In this document: positions 42,320 to 50,709 of the stretch, one piece after another
Layout: every line of letters begins with the position of its first letter
How positions within the stretch are numbered: the stretch's first letter is position 1
From: TCS55 sp964343505
GTDB lineage: Bacteria; Fidelibacterota; Marinisomatia; Marinisomatales; TCS55
Assembly: GCA_964343505.1 (NCBI GenBank)
Contig: CAYFJU010000001.1
Coordinates: 62,001-126,000, forward strand
Length of the DNA stretch: 64,000 nucleotides
Direction: 5' to 3'
Made by a program: the position numbers and the translations under genes
Notes under the pieces: generated by a model
The model's input: the letters and a program-made list of their open reading frames with translations, nothing else
The model's database searches: none
What the model was told of the DNA's origin: nothing

Positions 42320-43636
42320 ATGTGCGATACCTTCGTCGCCCTGCACCACAGCACAGTAGACGGTTCTGTCATTTTCGGGAAAAACAGCGACAGAGACCCG
42401 AATGAAGCACAATCGTTAGAATACCATCCCGAGAAAAATTACCCCCGGAACGAAAAGGTAAAATGCACCTATCTCACCATTCCCCAAGTTGAAGATACCA
42501 ACGGCGTTTTAATCAGCCGGCCCTTCTGGATGTGGGGCGCCGAAATGGGCATCAATGCGCATGGTGTATCCATTGGGAATGAGGCCGTATTTACAAAAAT
42601 GCCCTATGAAAAAGGTGATACGCTCACGGGGATGGACCTGCTCCGCCTGGCATTGGAACGTGCACCCACCGCAATCCGGGCATTGGAAATCATCACCGAA
42701 CTTCTAGCTGAATTCGGACAAGGAGGTATTTGCGGTTACTCCGATAAAAAATTTATTTACCACAATAGTTTTATCATTGCCGATCCACAGGAAGCCTGGG
42801 TGCTGGAGACAGCCGGTCACCTCTGGGCGGCATTGAAAGTAAGTAATTTTTACGCCATCAGTAACGGGTTAACTATCGGGGAAGAATTTGATTTATCACA
42901 CCCGGATTTGATTCCCCATGCCCGCAAAAAAGGCTGGCTTAAAAAGGGTCAGAATTTTCATTTCGCCGACTGCTATTCCGATTGGTTTTACAGCACTTTT
43001 TCCGGATGTAAAACGCGCCGCAACCGGGCCTATGTTCTATCGGCAGATAACCATAAAATGGATGTTTTCAACGCTTTTTCTCATTTACGCGACCACGATG
43101 GAGAACCGTATCATCCCGACAGCCATTTTTTAATGAATCACATTTGTGCTCATTCGGCCAATCCACTTTCACGCAATGCCTCCCAGTCTGTGGGATCCCT
43201 GGTGACTCATCTTCAAAAAACAGCATCCACTGTCTGGGCCACCGGAACTTCAGCTCCGTGCACCAGTTTGTTCAAGCCCATCGATTTATCTGACGTTCAA
43301 CTTCCTGAAAATAAACCACCGGGACCACGCCATAATTCAAATTCATTATGGTGGCGCCATGAAAAATTGCACCGCTCCATTTTACAGGATTATCCCCTTC
43401 GAATCAATTTGTGTCGGGCTGAACAACGGGAATTTGAACAATCTTACCTGGATCAATTTCAATCAGCTAAAACCGATAAAAAAAAGGACATCACTTTAAA
43501 CGCATTCAACACCGCGGATGAACTCACTTCCCAATGGATAAAATCCATCCAAGATTCTCATCCAACATCAAATAGCAAATGGTCCTACCGCCGCTATTGG
43601 GCGAAAAAAAACAGGGAAGCCGGGGTATCCCTGTGA
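42320..43636 (+). CDS. Secernin/C69-family dipeptidase (N-terminal cysteine hydrolase)
   Basis: Starts MCDTFVALHHSTVDGSVIFGKNSDRDPNEAQ. Cys2 becomes the N-terminal nucleophile after Met removal, as in the C69 and secernin families. The following NSDR, GAEMGINAHGVSIGNEAVFTK and SFIIADPQEAWVLETAG blocks are typical. At 438 residues it has normal length and no propeptide or signal peptide, so it acts in the cytoplasm, presumably on dipeptides or an amide bond. Its stop overlaps a GTG start of the M28 peptidase gene. Confidence 0.85.
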   Translation: MCDTFVALHHSTVDGSVIFGKNSDRDPNEAQSLEYHPEKNYPRNEKVKCTYLTIPQVEDTNGVLISRPFWMWGAEMGINAHGVSIGNEAVFTKMPYEKGDTLTGMDLLRLALERAPTAIRALEIITELLAEFGQGGICGYSDKKFIYHNSFIIADPQEAWVLETAGHLWAALKVSNFYAISNGLTIGEEFDLSHPDLIPHARKKGWLKKGQNFHFADCYSDWFYSTFSGCKTRRNRAYVLSADNHKMDVFNAFSHLRDHDGEPYHPDSHFLMNHICAHSANPLSRNASQSVGSLVTHLQKTASTVWATGTSAPCTSLFKPIDLSDVQLPENKPPGPRHNSNSLWWRHEKLHRSILQDYPLRINLCRAEQREFEQSYLDQFQSAKTDKKKDITLNAFNTADELTSQWIKSIQDSHPTSNSKWSYRRYWAKKNREAGVSL

Positions 43637-45447
43637 AAATGGTCCATATTAACGCAGGACTTGGGTTAAGAATTCGGAGAGGTTTTGACTTCGGGATGTT
43701 AGCAGGTTCATCGTTTTTAATCCCGAAATTCATTCGGGATCAAATCCTACTTATCCCTTTTTTATTGTTGAGTATGATTGGGGTTGGGTGCAGCGATGCC
43801 CCAAAGATTGAAGGAAAAGTAAATCCTGACTCCATCCAATTTTCCGGGGACCAAGCACTGGAATATGTAACTGATTTTGTGAGCCGGTTCCCTAATCGCG
43901 ATAGCGGAAAACCCAACAATAAAAAAGCTGCCATTTGGCTGGAAAGTGAATTTAAACGGCTGGGGCTTTCTACCACAATGGATCATTGGGATATTGTGAA
44001 TTACAGCAAAGATGTACCCATGCAGAATGTGGTGGGCAAAATTCACGGTGAGTCCGAAAAAGAAATTATCATTGTTGCCCATTTTGATCAATCCCCGTAC
44101 ACCTACGAAGGGGCTGATAATGACGGCTCCGGTATGGCAGTACTCATGCAGTTGGCAGAAATATTCTCACAAGAAAATAAACCAAAATACACCTTGGTTT
44201 TTCTGGCGGCGGATGGGGAAGAATATGGCATGCTGGGCACCTTGCAGTATGTCCAAACCCACCCAAATGCTGATCAAAGTATTGCCGGACTTTCATTGGA
44301 TAATGTGGGTAAGAAATTATACAACGGGCTGCGCATGGACCCCCGGGGACAATTTCGCGGCTACGGGGCACTTTGGTTTCAGTTATTAGCGCAGAAAGCG
44401 GCACAATCCATTGCTGATGATTGGGTACCACTGATGAATCCGGTTGTCATACAACTTTTAGATCAAGCCGTACCGGTATCCTTCATGGATGAAGGTCCCC
44501 TTGTGGCTGCCGGCATCCCCTCATTTGGACTGGCAGGCGCAACGCCGCCGGAATTTGCCCAACTGCATTGGGACACCTATCATTCACCTAAAGATTTGGT
44601 GAAATATCAATCGGCTGAAACACTTGGGCATACAGGGCGCATATCTGAAGCCATCATTCGCCAATGTCTGGCTATGGATGAATTCCCCGACGAATCGGGT
44701 CCCTATTTATTTTTTCGGCAATCAGGCAAAGTACTCCGCGGCTTTCCGCTATGGATGATTTTTGTATTTATTACCTGTTGTTTCTTTTTAGTTGCATTTC
44801 TCTTGGGTAGAAAAAACGGTCAATATTTTGTTATGAAATGGCAAGGACCCCTGATTCACTTTTTGTCGCTCTTGGTTCCGTTGGTCGGCTCGGTATTAAT
44901 CACTTACCTATTAGTAGCTGTGGGGATTATGGATACATATCATTTATATCCCGCCACATCCAAGGACGCGGCTATTTATACACCCATTTGGAGTGCGGTT
45001 ATTATTTGGATTTTGGGACCGGGTTTCCTGTTTTGGCTCTGTAGAAAACTATCTGCAAAATATTTAGCAATTTTTGAATCACCCACACAAAGTCAAATCA
45101 AGCAATTTGGATTTTTCATGTCAGGGTTGGGTAGTATTTATCTGCTTATCATTAATCCATTTTCATTGATTTTTATTCTGCCCGTATTTGTGTGGTCATT
45201 GATTAAAGGACGAAAAGAAACAGGCAAATATTTAGACATTTTATTTTTCGCAATAGGCGGATTATTTATTTATGTCCTGATATATTTTTTCGGTTTTGTC
45301 ATTATGAAAAATAATTTAGCCATTCTCTGGTATTTGATGATGATGTTTTCCATCGGCATGGTTTCCTTTCCAACATCAATAATGATTATGGCGATCATTG
45401 CGTCAGGACTGGGAATGATTGTTTTACCTCAAAAGATATGTAGGTAA
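43633..45447 (+). CDS. M28-family membrane-anchored aminopeptidase
   Basis: Zinc peptidase domain with IIIVAHFDQSPYTYEGADNDGSGMAVL (His and Asp ligands), LAADGEEYGMLGT (catalytic Glu pair), SLDNVG and the final WDTYHSPKDL His. The C-terminal 220 residues carry about six membrane helices, so the catalytic part faces outward. A lipobox-like IGVGC follows the N-terminal hydrophobic segment. The start may be GTG 43633 (GTGA overlap with the secernin gene) or ATG 43639. The stretch before the hydrophobic segment is unusually long because a TTCGGGAT palindromic repeat is translated there. Probably degrades peptides outside the membrane. Confidence 0.82.
   Translation: MKMVHINAGLGLRIRRGFDFGMLAGSSFLIPKFIRDQILLIPFLLLSMIGVGCSDAPKIEGKVNPDSIQFSGDQALEYVTDFVSRFPNRDSGKPNNKKAAIWLESEFKRLGLSTTMDHWDIVNYSKDVPMQNVVGKIHGESEKEIIIVAHFDQSPYTYEGADNDGSGMAVLMQLAEIFSQENKPKYTLVFLAADGEEYGMLGTLQYVQTHPNADQSIAGLSLDNVGKKLYNGLRMDPRGQFRGYGALWFQLLAQKAAQSIADDWVPLMNPVVIQLLDQAVPVSFMDEGPLVAAGIPSFGLAGATPPEFAQLHWDTYHSPKDLVKYQSAETLGHTGRISEAIIRQCLAMDEFPDESGPYLFFRQSGKVLRGFPLWMIFVFITCCFFLVAFLLGRKNGQYFVMKWQGPLIHFLSLLVPLVGSVLITYLLVAVGIMDTYHLYPATSKDAAIYTPIWSAVIIWILGPGFLFWLCRKLSAKYLAIFESPTQSQIKQFGFFMSGLGSIYLLIINPFSLIFILPVFVWSLIKGRKETGKYLDILFFAIGGLFIYVLIYFFGFVIMKNNLAILWYLMMMFSIGMVSFPTSIMIMAIIASGLGMIVLPQKICR
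43690..43740. repeat. TTCGGGAT/ATCCCGAA repeat within the M28 peptidase N-terminus
   Basis: TTCGGGAT occurs at 43690-43697, and ATCCCGAA (43720-43727) with TTCGGGAT (43733-43740) forms a perfect hairpin with a 5-base loop. The repeat is inside the coding frame, adding residues such as GFDFGM and IPKFIRDQ before the signal segment. Confidence 0.6.
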
Positions 45448-45498
45448 CCATCTACAATCATTTGGAAATTTGAACAAAGAAATGGAAACAATTATTTA

Positions 45499-46833
45499 AT
45501 GAAACCCAACCCTATGTTCTATCTCACCGCCGGGCGTAAGCCCATTGCCCAGCATGCAAATGGGATTTATATCACTGCAGATAATGGCAAATCGTATATG
45601 GATGCTGCCAGCGGCGCCATTGTGTGCCAATTAGGTCATTCCCATCCTAAAATTATTGAAGCCATTAAAAACCAAGTCTCGGAAATACAATTCTCCTACA
45701 GGACTCAATTTGAAAACCAGCCGGCCATTGACCTTGCGAATATGATTGTGGAAAAAACCGGTCCGAAACTGGACCGGGTCTTTTTTGTGTCCGGCGGATC
45801 GGAAGCGGTGGAATCCGCTATAAAATTGATCCGCCAGTATCATGTTGTAAATGGAGAAAAAAACCGATCTGTTTTTATCAGCCGCGTTCCGTCTTATCAT
45901 GGATGTACCATGGGTGCTTTAGCTCTGACGACTTATGCGCCACTCAACGAACCATTCACACCCATGTTTCAGGTGTACCCAAAGGTGAAATCACCCACAC
46001 AATACAGGATCCCGGATGGATTGACACGGGAAGAATATGCGTTGGTCTGTGCCAATGAAGTGGAAGCTGCCATCCTGGAAACAGGTGCAGAGAATGTGGC
46101 AGGGTTTGTTGCCGAGCCCATTGGCGGCGCCAGTACCGGCGCAGAAGTCCCCCACGATGTTTATTTTCCCCGAGTGCAGGAAATTTGCAAGCAATACAAT
46201 GTGCCCATTATTTTGGATGAAGTGATGACCGGCGTTGGGAGAACAGGAAAAATGTTCGGCTACAACCATTGGGATTTAGATGCGGATGTGATTTGCCTCG
46301 CTAAAGGATTGGGTGCCGGGTACTATCCCATTGCTGCTATTGTGGCAAAAAATAAATATGTCCAGCCAGTAATGGAAAGCGGTGGCTTTATGCACGGCTT
46401 CACTTATGCCGGGAATCCATTCGGCTGTGCTGTTGGGTGCGCGGTACTCAAAACAATTGATGAAGAAAACCTGGTGGAAAATTCCAGAGTCCAGGGTGAA
46501 TATCTAATAGAAAAAATGACAGCTTTGGCTGAAAATTATCATTGGATTGGCGATGTGCGGGGCAGAGGACTGCTCATGGCGGTTGAGTTTGCAGATAAAG
46601 AAACAAAAGAGCCCTTTCCAAATTCATGGCAAGTTGGTGAAGCGGTCACACAAACAGCTTATGATTTGGGACTCATCATTTATCCCCGAAAAAGTCTCAA
46701 TGGTATTGCCGGCGATCATACCTTGGTAACACCGCCGCTGATAATTACTCGAGCAGAGTCTGACGAATTGCTGAACCTGTTAAGCCAAACATTTGAATCT
46801 TATAACAAGGTAATAAAAACCAATGAAAGATAA
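45499..46833 (+). CDS. Class III aminotransferase, candidate N6-acetyl-beta-lysine transaminase
   Basis: A 444-residue fold-type I PLP enzyme of the omega/beta-amino-acid class: FFVSGGSEAVESAIKLIRQY, SYHGCTMGALALTTYAP, IILDEVMTGVGRTGKMFGYNHW with the PLP Asp, and the PLP Lys in VICLAKGLGAGYYPIAA. The class includes beta-amino-acid transaminases, which give 3-oxo acids. The next two genes encode a 3-oxoacid CoA-transferase, and lysine 2,3-aminomutase and beta-lysine acetyltransferase lie nearby. I therefore infer the reaction N6-acetyl-beta-lysine to 3-oxo-6-acetamidohexanoate (EC 2.6.1.65). The family is sure; the substrate is inferred. The stop overlaps the CoA-transferase start by 11 bases. 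Confidence 0.85.
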   Translation: MKPNPMFYLTAGRKPIAQHANGIYITADNGKSYMDAASGAIVCQLGHSHPKIIEAIKNQVSEIQFSYRTQFENQPAIDLANMIVEKTGPKLDRVFFVSGGSEAVESAIKLIRQYHVVNGEKNRSVFISRVPSYHGCTMGALALTTYAPLNEPFTPMFQVYPKVKSPTQYRIPDGLTREEYALVCANEVEAAILETGAENVAGFVAEPIGGASTGAEVPHDVYFPRVQEICKQYNVPIILDEVMTGVGRTGKMFGYNHWDLDADVICLAKGLGAGYYPIAAIVAKNKYVQPVMESGGFMHGFTYAGNPFGCAVGCAVLKTIDEENLVENSRVQGEYLIEKMTALAENYHWIGDVRGRGLLMAVEFADKETKEPFPNSWQVGEAVTQTAYDLGLIIYPRKSLNGIAGDHTLVTPPLIITRAESDELLNLLSQTFESYNKVIKTNER

Positions 46834-47509
46834 ACGATGTGATATCCCAACTGTAATCGCCATGATCCCTGATGGTGCATCCATTATGGTGAGCGGGTTC
46901 GGTTCATCCGGGACGCCATTTTCACTCATTGATGAATTACTCAATCAAGGTCAAACAGATTTAACCATCATTAAAAATGACGCCAATGAAGATGGGATTG
47001 GTATTTATAAATTGGTCAAATCCGGGCAGGTAAAAAAACTTTATGCCACCCACATTGGCCTGAATTCTATGGTAATGGAATTGGCGGAAAGCGGCAAGCT
47101 GGATGTGGAATTGATTCCCCAGGGAATCATGGCCGAACGAATTCGATGTAAAGGTGTCGGCCTGCCCGGATTTTTGAGTACAATCGGCTTGGATATTGAT
47201 TATAGTTCGGACAAGCCCACGGTTGAAGTGGAAGGAGAATCCTATATTCTTGAAAAAGCCCTGGGTGCTGATTTTGCACTCGTCCGAGCTGAAACGGCAG
47301 ATTCTTTTGGAAATATGCGGTTCAACACAGCGGGGATCAATTTTGCGCCACTCATAGCCCAAGCTGCAGATATTACTTTGATAGAAGCCAAGCAAGTGGT
47401 TAATGTGGGTGAAATCAGCCCGGAAGATGTGCATGCATCAGGTATCTCTGTAGACTACGTATCACAAATCACCCAATTCACGGAAGAGTATGACCCTATC
47501 CGCCGATAA
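46823..47509 (+). CDS. 3-oxoacid CoA-transferase subunit A
   Basis: A 228-residue family I CoA-transferase alpha subunit: MVSGFGSSGTPFSLIDELL (CoA-binding glycine loop), TIIKNDANEDGIGIYKLV, ELIPQGIMAERIRCKGVGLPGFLSTIGLD and ADFALVRAETADSFGNM. Pairs with the next gene, which overlaps it by 20 bases. Family members (AtoD, SCOT, PcaI) move CoA between succinyl- or acyl-CoA and a 3-oxo acid. The expected substrate here is 3-oxo-6-acetamidohexanoate made by the preceding aminotransferase. Confidence 0.9.
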   Translation: MKDKRCDIPTVIAMIPDGASIMVSGFGSSGTPFSLIDELLNQGQTDLTIIKNDANEDGIGIYKLVKSGQVKKLYATHIGLNSMVMELAESGKLDVELIPQGIMAERIRCKGVGLPGFLSTIGLDIDYSSDKPTVEVEGESYILEKALGADFALVRAETADSFGNMRFNTAGINFAPLIAQAADITLIEAKQVVNVGEISPEDVHASGISVDYVSQITQFTEEYDPIRR

Positions 47510-48146
47510 TACACGGATTCTTGAACGCGCTGCCCAAGAAGTGAATGGTGACATGGTCATCAATCTCGGGATTGGGCTGCCCCAACTCATCCCGAATTTT
47601 ATTACCCATGAAAACAGGCCTTTTATTCATTCAGAAAATGGGATTTTAGGTGTAGGGGATATTTTGCCCTATGATGAATCCAACCCCGATTGTATGGATG
47701 CGGGCGGGGGCTATGTTGGCATTGTCCCCGGCGGATCATTTGTAGATTCCGCAGAGTCGTTTGGATTTGTGAGACGGGGTAAAATTGATGTATCCTTCTT
47801 GGGTGCATTCCAGGTTTCTTCTTCAGGCGATTTGGCCAACTGGCATGTCCCCGGTGCCAGGAAACCGGGCATGGGTGGTGGACTCGAGATAGCCAGTTGT
47901 GCAAAAAAAATCATAATTTTAATGAAGCAGACGGATAAAGCAGGCAATCCGAAAATCCTTCCAAAATGTACATTTCCATTAACAGCGAAAAACTGCGTTA
48001 AAATGATTATTACTGAACAAGCAGTTTTTTCAATCGCCAAGGATGGAATTGAATTGGTTGAAATTGCAAAGGGACAGACCTTGGAAAGAATTGAAAAAGC
48101 AACCGGTGATACATTTACCGTCGCTGAAAATTTGAAGGAGTTTTAA
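47490..48146 (+). CDS. 3-oxoacid CoA-transferase subunit B
   Basis: A 218-residue beta subunit with the catalytic Glu49 in HSENGILGVG, the residue that forms the enzyme-CoA thioester in family I. Other blocks are DMVINLGIGLPQLIPNF, DAGGGYVGIVPGGSFVDSAESFG, KIDVSFLGAFQVSSSGDLANW and GMGGGLEIASC. It is followed 2 bases later by the M20 deacylase gene. Likely CoA donors are succinyl-CoA or the pathway product 4-acetamidobutyryl-CoA; the sequence does not tell which. Confidence 0.9.
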   Translation: MTLSADNTRILERAAQEVNGDMVINLGIGLPQLIPNFITHENRPFIHSENGILGVGDILPYDESNPDCMDAGGGYVGIVPGGSFVDSAESFGFVRRGKIDVSFLGAFQVSSSGDLANWHVPGARKPGMGGGLEIASCAKKIIILMKQTDKAGNPKILPKCTFPLTAKNCVKMIITEQAVFSIAKDGIELVEIAKGQTLERIEKATGDTFTVAENLKEF

Positions 48147-48148
48147 AA

Positions 48149-49417
48149 ATGTCCAATGGGAATTTGGAGCAACATGTCGATGCATTATTCGATAAACAAG
48201 TGGCATTCTTGAGCCGCCTTGTGGCAGCGAAATCCACGCGGGGGAATGAAGCTGAAGCTCAGGAAATAATGAAAAATGAAATGGCAACCGATGGCGCACA
48301 GATTGATGAATTAAAAGTGGATATTGATCAAATCAAAAACCTTCCCGGGTTTTCGCCGGTTCATTTTGATTATAAAAATATGGTGAATATAATTGGCAAT
48401 TATGGCAATATGGAGGGTACAGGGCGATCCTTGATTTTGAATGGCCACATTGATGTGGTCCCGGAAGGGCCTTTGTCCGGATGGACAGGTCATCCCTATA
48501 AACCGGAAGTACGGGACAATAAATTGTATGGCCGCGGTTCGGATGATATGAAAGGCGGGTTATCAGCCAAAGTATTTGCTTTAAAGGCCATTAAAGAAGC
48601 GGGTTATAAACCAAATGCGCCGGTGTACTTGCAATCGGTGGTGGAAGAAGAGTGTACCGGCAATGGCGCCTTGGCGTGTTTAGCCGCTGGGTATGAAGCG
48701 GAAGCCGTTTTGATCGGTGAACCCTTTAATGAAATATTAGTCTCAGCCCAGGTTGGGGTTATCTGGTTTCAGATCAAACTGTCCGGTAAACCTGTCCACG
48801 CTGAAAGGGCAACGGAAGGGGTGAATGCCATCGAAGCAATGCTGCCCGTCATCGCTGCCTATCGGGGTCTCGAAGATCAATGGAATAATGAAAAATCTAA
48901 CTATCCCGATTACGCGCATCACGACCATCCCATTAATTTAAATGTTGGTGAATTCCACGGCGGGGACTGGACATCCAGCGTTCCGGCATGGGCAGTTTTG
49001 AACCTGCGTATCGCTATATATCCGGGGGATTCAATTAAAGAACGGCAAAGGCAAATTGAAACAACATTACGACAGCTCATTGCCGAAAATGAATTGGTAA
49101 AAAAAGGAGAACCTGAACTTATTTACCACGGTTTTTTGGCAGAAGGATATTCACTTCCGGTAAATACAAATGCGGAAAAAGAACTGGCGAAAGCTCACGA
49201 ACAAATCAACAATTCAGAACTGAACCGCAGCGCTATCACTGCTACCACCGATTCAAGATTTTTTGGAATCTACCAGAATACACCTGCATTGGTCTATGGG
49301 CCGGCAGGCGAAAGAATCCACGCTTTTGATGAATATGTGGATTTGGGTTCTCTTAAGAATATTACCAAAGTCTATGCCCGGTTTATTCAGAACTGGTGCG
49401 GGCTGGAAAAAATTTAG
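48149..49417 (+). CDS. M20-family deacylase (ArgE/DapE type), candidate 4-acetamidobutyrate deacetylase
   Basis: A 422-residue di-zinc amidohydrolase: His100 and Asp102 in ILNGHIDVVPEG, the bridging Asp in YGRGSDDMKGG (132-133), and the catalytic Glu group in SVVEEECTGNGALA (166-168). A dimerisation domain sits between (from QVGVIWFQIKLSGKPVHAER). The family removes acyl groups from amines such as N-acetylornithine. Between a CoA-transferase and a thiolase in a beta-lysine cluster, the fitting substrate is 4-acetamidobutyrate (EC 3.5.1.63) or its CoA ester, giving 4-aminobutyrate and acetate. The family is certain; the substrate is inferred. Confidence 0.85.
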   Translation: MSNGNLEQHVDALFDKQVAFLSRLVAAKSTRGNEAEAQEIMKNEMATDGAQIDELKVDIDQIKNLPGFSPVHFDYKNMVNIIGNYGNMEGTGRSLILNGHIDVVPEGPLSGWTGHPYKPEVRDNKLYGRGSDDMKGGLSAKVFALKAIKEAGYKPNAPVYLQSVVEEECTGNGALACLAAGYEAEAVLIGEPFNEILVSAQVGVIWFQIKLSGKPVHAERATEGVNAIEAMLPVIAAYRGLEDQWNNEKSNYPDYAHHDHPINLNVGEFHGGDWTSSVPAWAVLNLRIAIYPGDSIKERQRQIETTLRQLIAENELVKKGEPELIYHGFLAEGYSLPVNTNAEKELAKAHEQINNSELNRSAITATTDSRFFGIYQNTPALVYGPAGERIHAFDEYVDLGSLKNITKVYARFIQNWCGLEKI

Positions 49418-49432
49418 CCTTCGGATTATTTT

Positions 49433-50617
49433 ATGCGGGAAGCAGTCATAGTTTCAACAGCACGAACCCCGATAGGAAAGGCTTATCGTGGTTCTTTTAA
49501 TGATTTAGAGGGCCCTTCCTTGGCGGCCTTTCCGATTAATGCAGTCGTTGCGAGGTCTGAGATTGATCCTGGTGAAATTGAGGATGTTATTTTGGGTTGC
49601 GCATTGACCCAAGGATCTACTGGTATCAATGTAGCCCGCCATGCAGTGTTAGCGGCCGGAATGCCTAATAGTGTACCCGGGCAAACTATTGACCGTCAAT
49701 GTGCCTCGGGGCTTTCTGCAATTGTTGCAGCTGCAAATCAGATTGTTCATCAAAAGCAGAATGTTGTTATCGGGGGAGGGCTGGATTCTATAAGTCTTGT
49801 ACAGAATGAGCATATGAATATGGATCGTTATAAAGTACCCCTTGTAGAGGCCAATCAGCCGGATTACTACTATACCATGATTCAAACGGCTGAAATTGTG
49901 GCAGAAAAATATGGTGTGTCCAGAGATACCCAGGATGAATATGCCCTCTCCAGCCAGCAAAAAACAGCTGCTGCTCAAGAAAATAATCTGCTGTTAAAAG
50001 AAATTGTACCAGTCAAAGCTGTTAAAAAAATTTTAGAAAAACATACCGGAGAAGTCAGCTATGAGAACATCTTATTAAACCACGATGAATGTAACCGTCC
50101 CGGGACGCAAATCGAACAACTCCAAAAATTGAAGCCGGTAATGGGCGAAGGACATACTGTTACAGCAGGGAATGCCAGCCAGTTATCCGATGGTGCAAGC
50201 GCATCCCTTCTTATGGAGGCCAAAGTAGCTGAAAAAAGAGGTATAGATCCTATGGGATGTATTCGGGGGATGGTCGTGGTTGGGTGTAACCCGGGAGAAA
50301 TGGGAATTGGACCTGTATTCGCTATATCCAAACTATTAGAACAGCAAAAGATGTCCATAAGCGATATTGGTCTTTGGGAGATTAATGAAGCATTCGCAGC
50401 CCAGTTAGTCTACTGCAAGGATGAACTCCGTATTCCCGATGAGCGTCTAAACGTGAATGGCGGCGCCATTGCCATAGGCCATCCCTACGGTATGAGCGGT
50501 GCACGTATGGTTGGGCATGTTTTGTATGAGGCGAAAAGACGTAAAGAAAAATACGCTGTTGTGAGCATGTGTATTGGTGGCGGGCAAGGGGCTGCTGCCT
50601 TGATAGAAGTTTATTAA
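49433..50617 (+). CDS. Thiolase, candidate for cleaving 3-oxo-6-acetamidohexanoyl-CoA
   Basis: A 394-residue degradative-type thiolase. The nucleophile is Cys90 in DRQCASGLSAI, and the other catalytic residues are the His in INEAFAAQ, the His in AIGHPYGMSGARM (Tyr replaces the common Leu or Pro next to the Pro) and the Cys in VVSMCIGGGQG. In this operon it would split 3-oxo-6-acetamidohexanoyl-CoA with CoA into acetyl-CoA and 4-acetamidobutyryl-CoA. It is the last gene of the plus-strand unit and converges on the lysine 2,3-aminomutase gene. Confidence 0.9.
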   Translation: MREAVIVSTARTPIGKAYRGSFNDLEGPSLAAFPINAVVARSEIDPGEIEDVILGCALTQGSTGINVARHAVLAAGMPNSVPGQTIDRQCASGLSAIVAAANQIVHQKQNVVIGGGLDSISLVQNEHMNMDRYKVPLVEANQPDYYYTMIQTAEIVAEKYGVSRDTQDEYALSSQQKTAAAQENNLLLKEIVPVKAVKKILEKHTGEVSYENILLNHDECNRPGTQIEQLQKLKPVMGEGHTVTAGNASQLSDGASASLLMEAKVAEKRGIDPMGCIRGMVVVGCNPGEMGIGPVFAISKLLEQQKMSISDIGLWEINEAFAAQLVYCKDELRIPDERLNVNGGAIAIGHPYGMSGARMVGHVLYEAKRRKEKYAVVSMCIGGGQGAAALIEVY

Positions 50618-50709
50618 AAGAAAAGCCTTCCGGGTCTGTTACACATTAGCAGGTTCCAATAGATTAATTATTTTTTCCGAGTTGGGTTATTTACTCTGAT
50701 CTTCAATCC

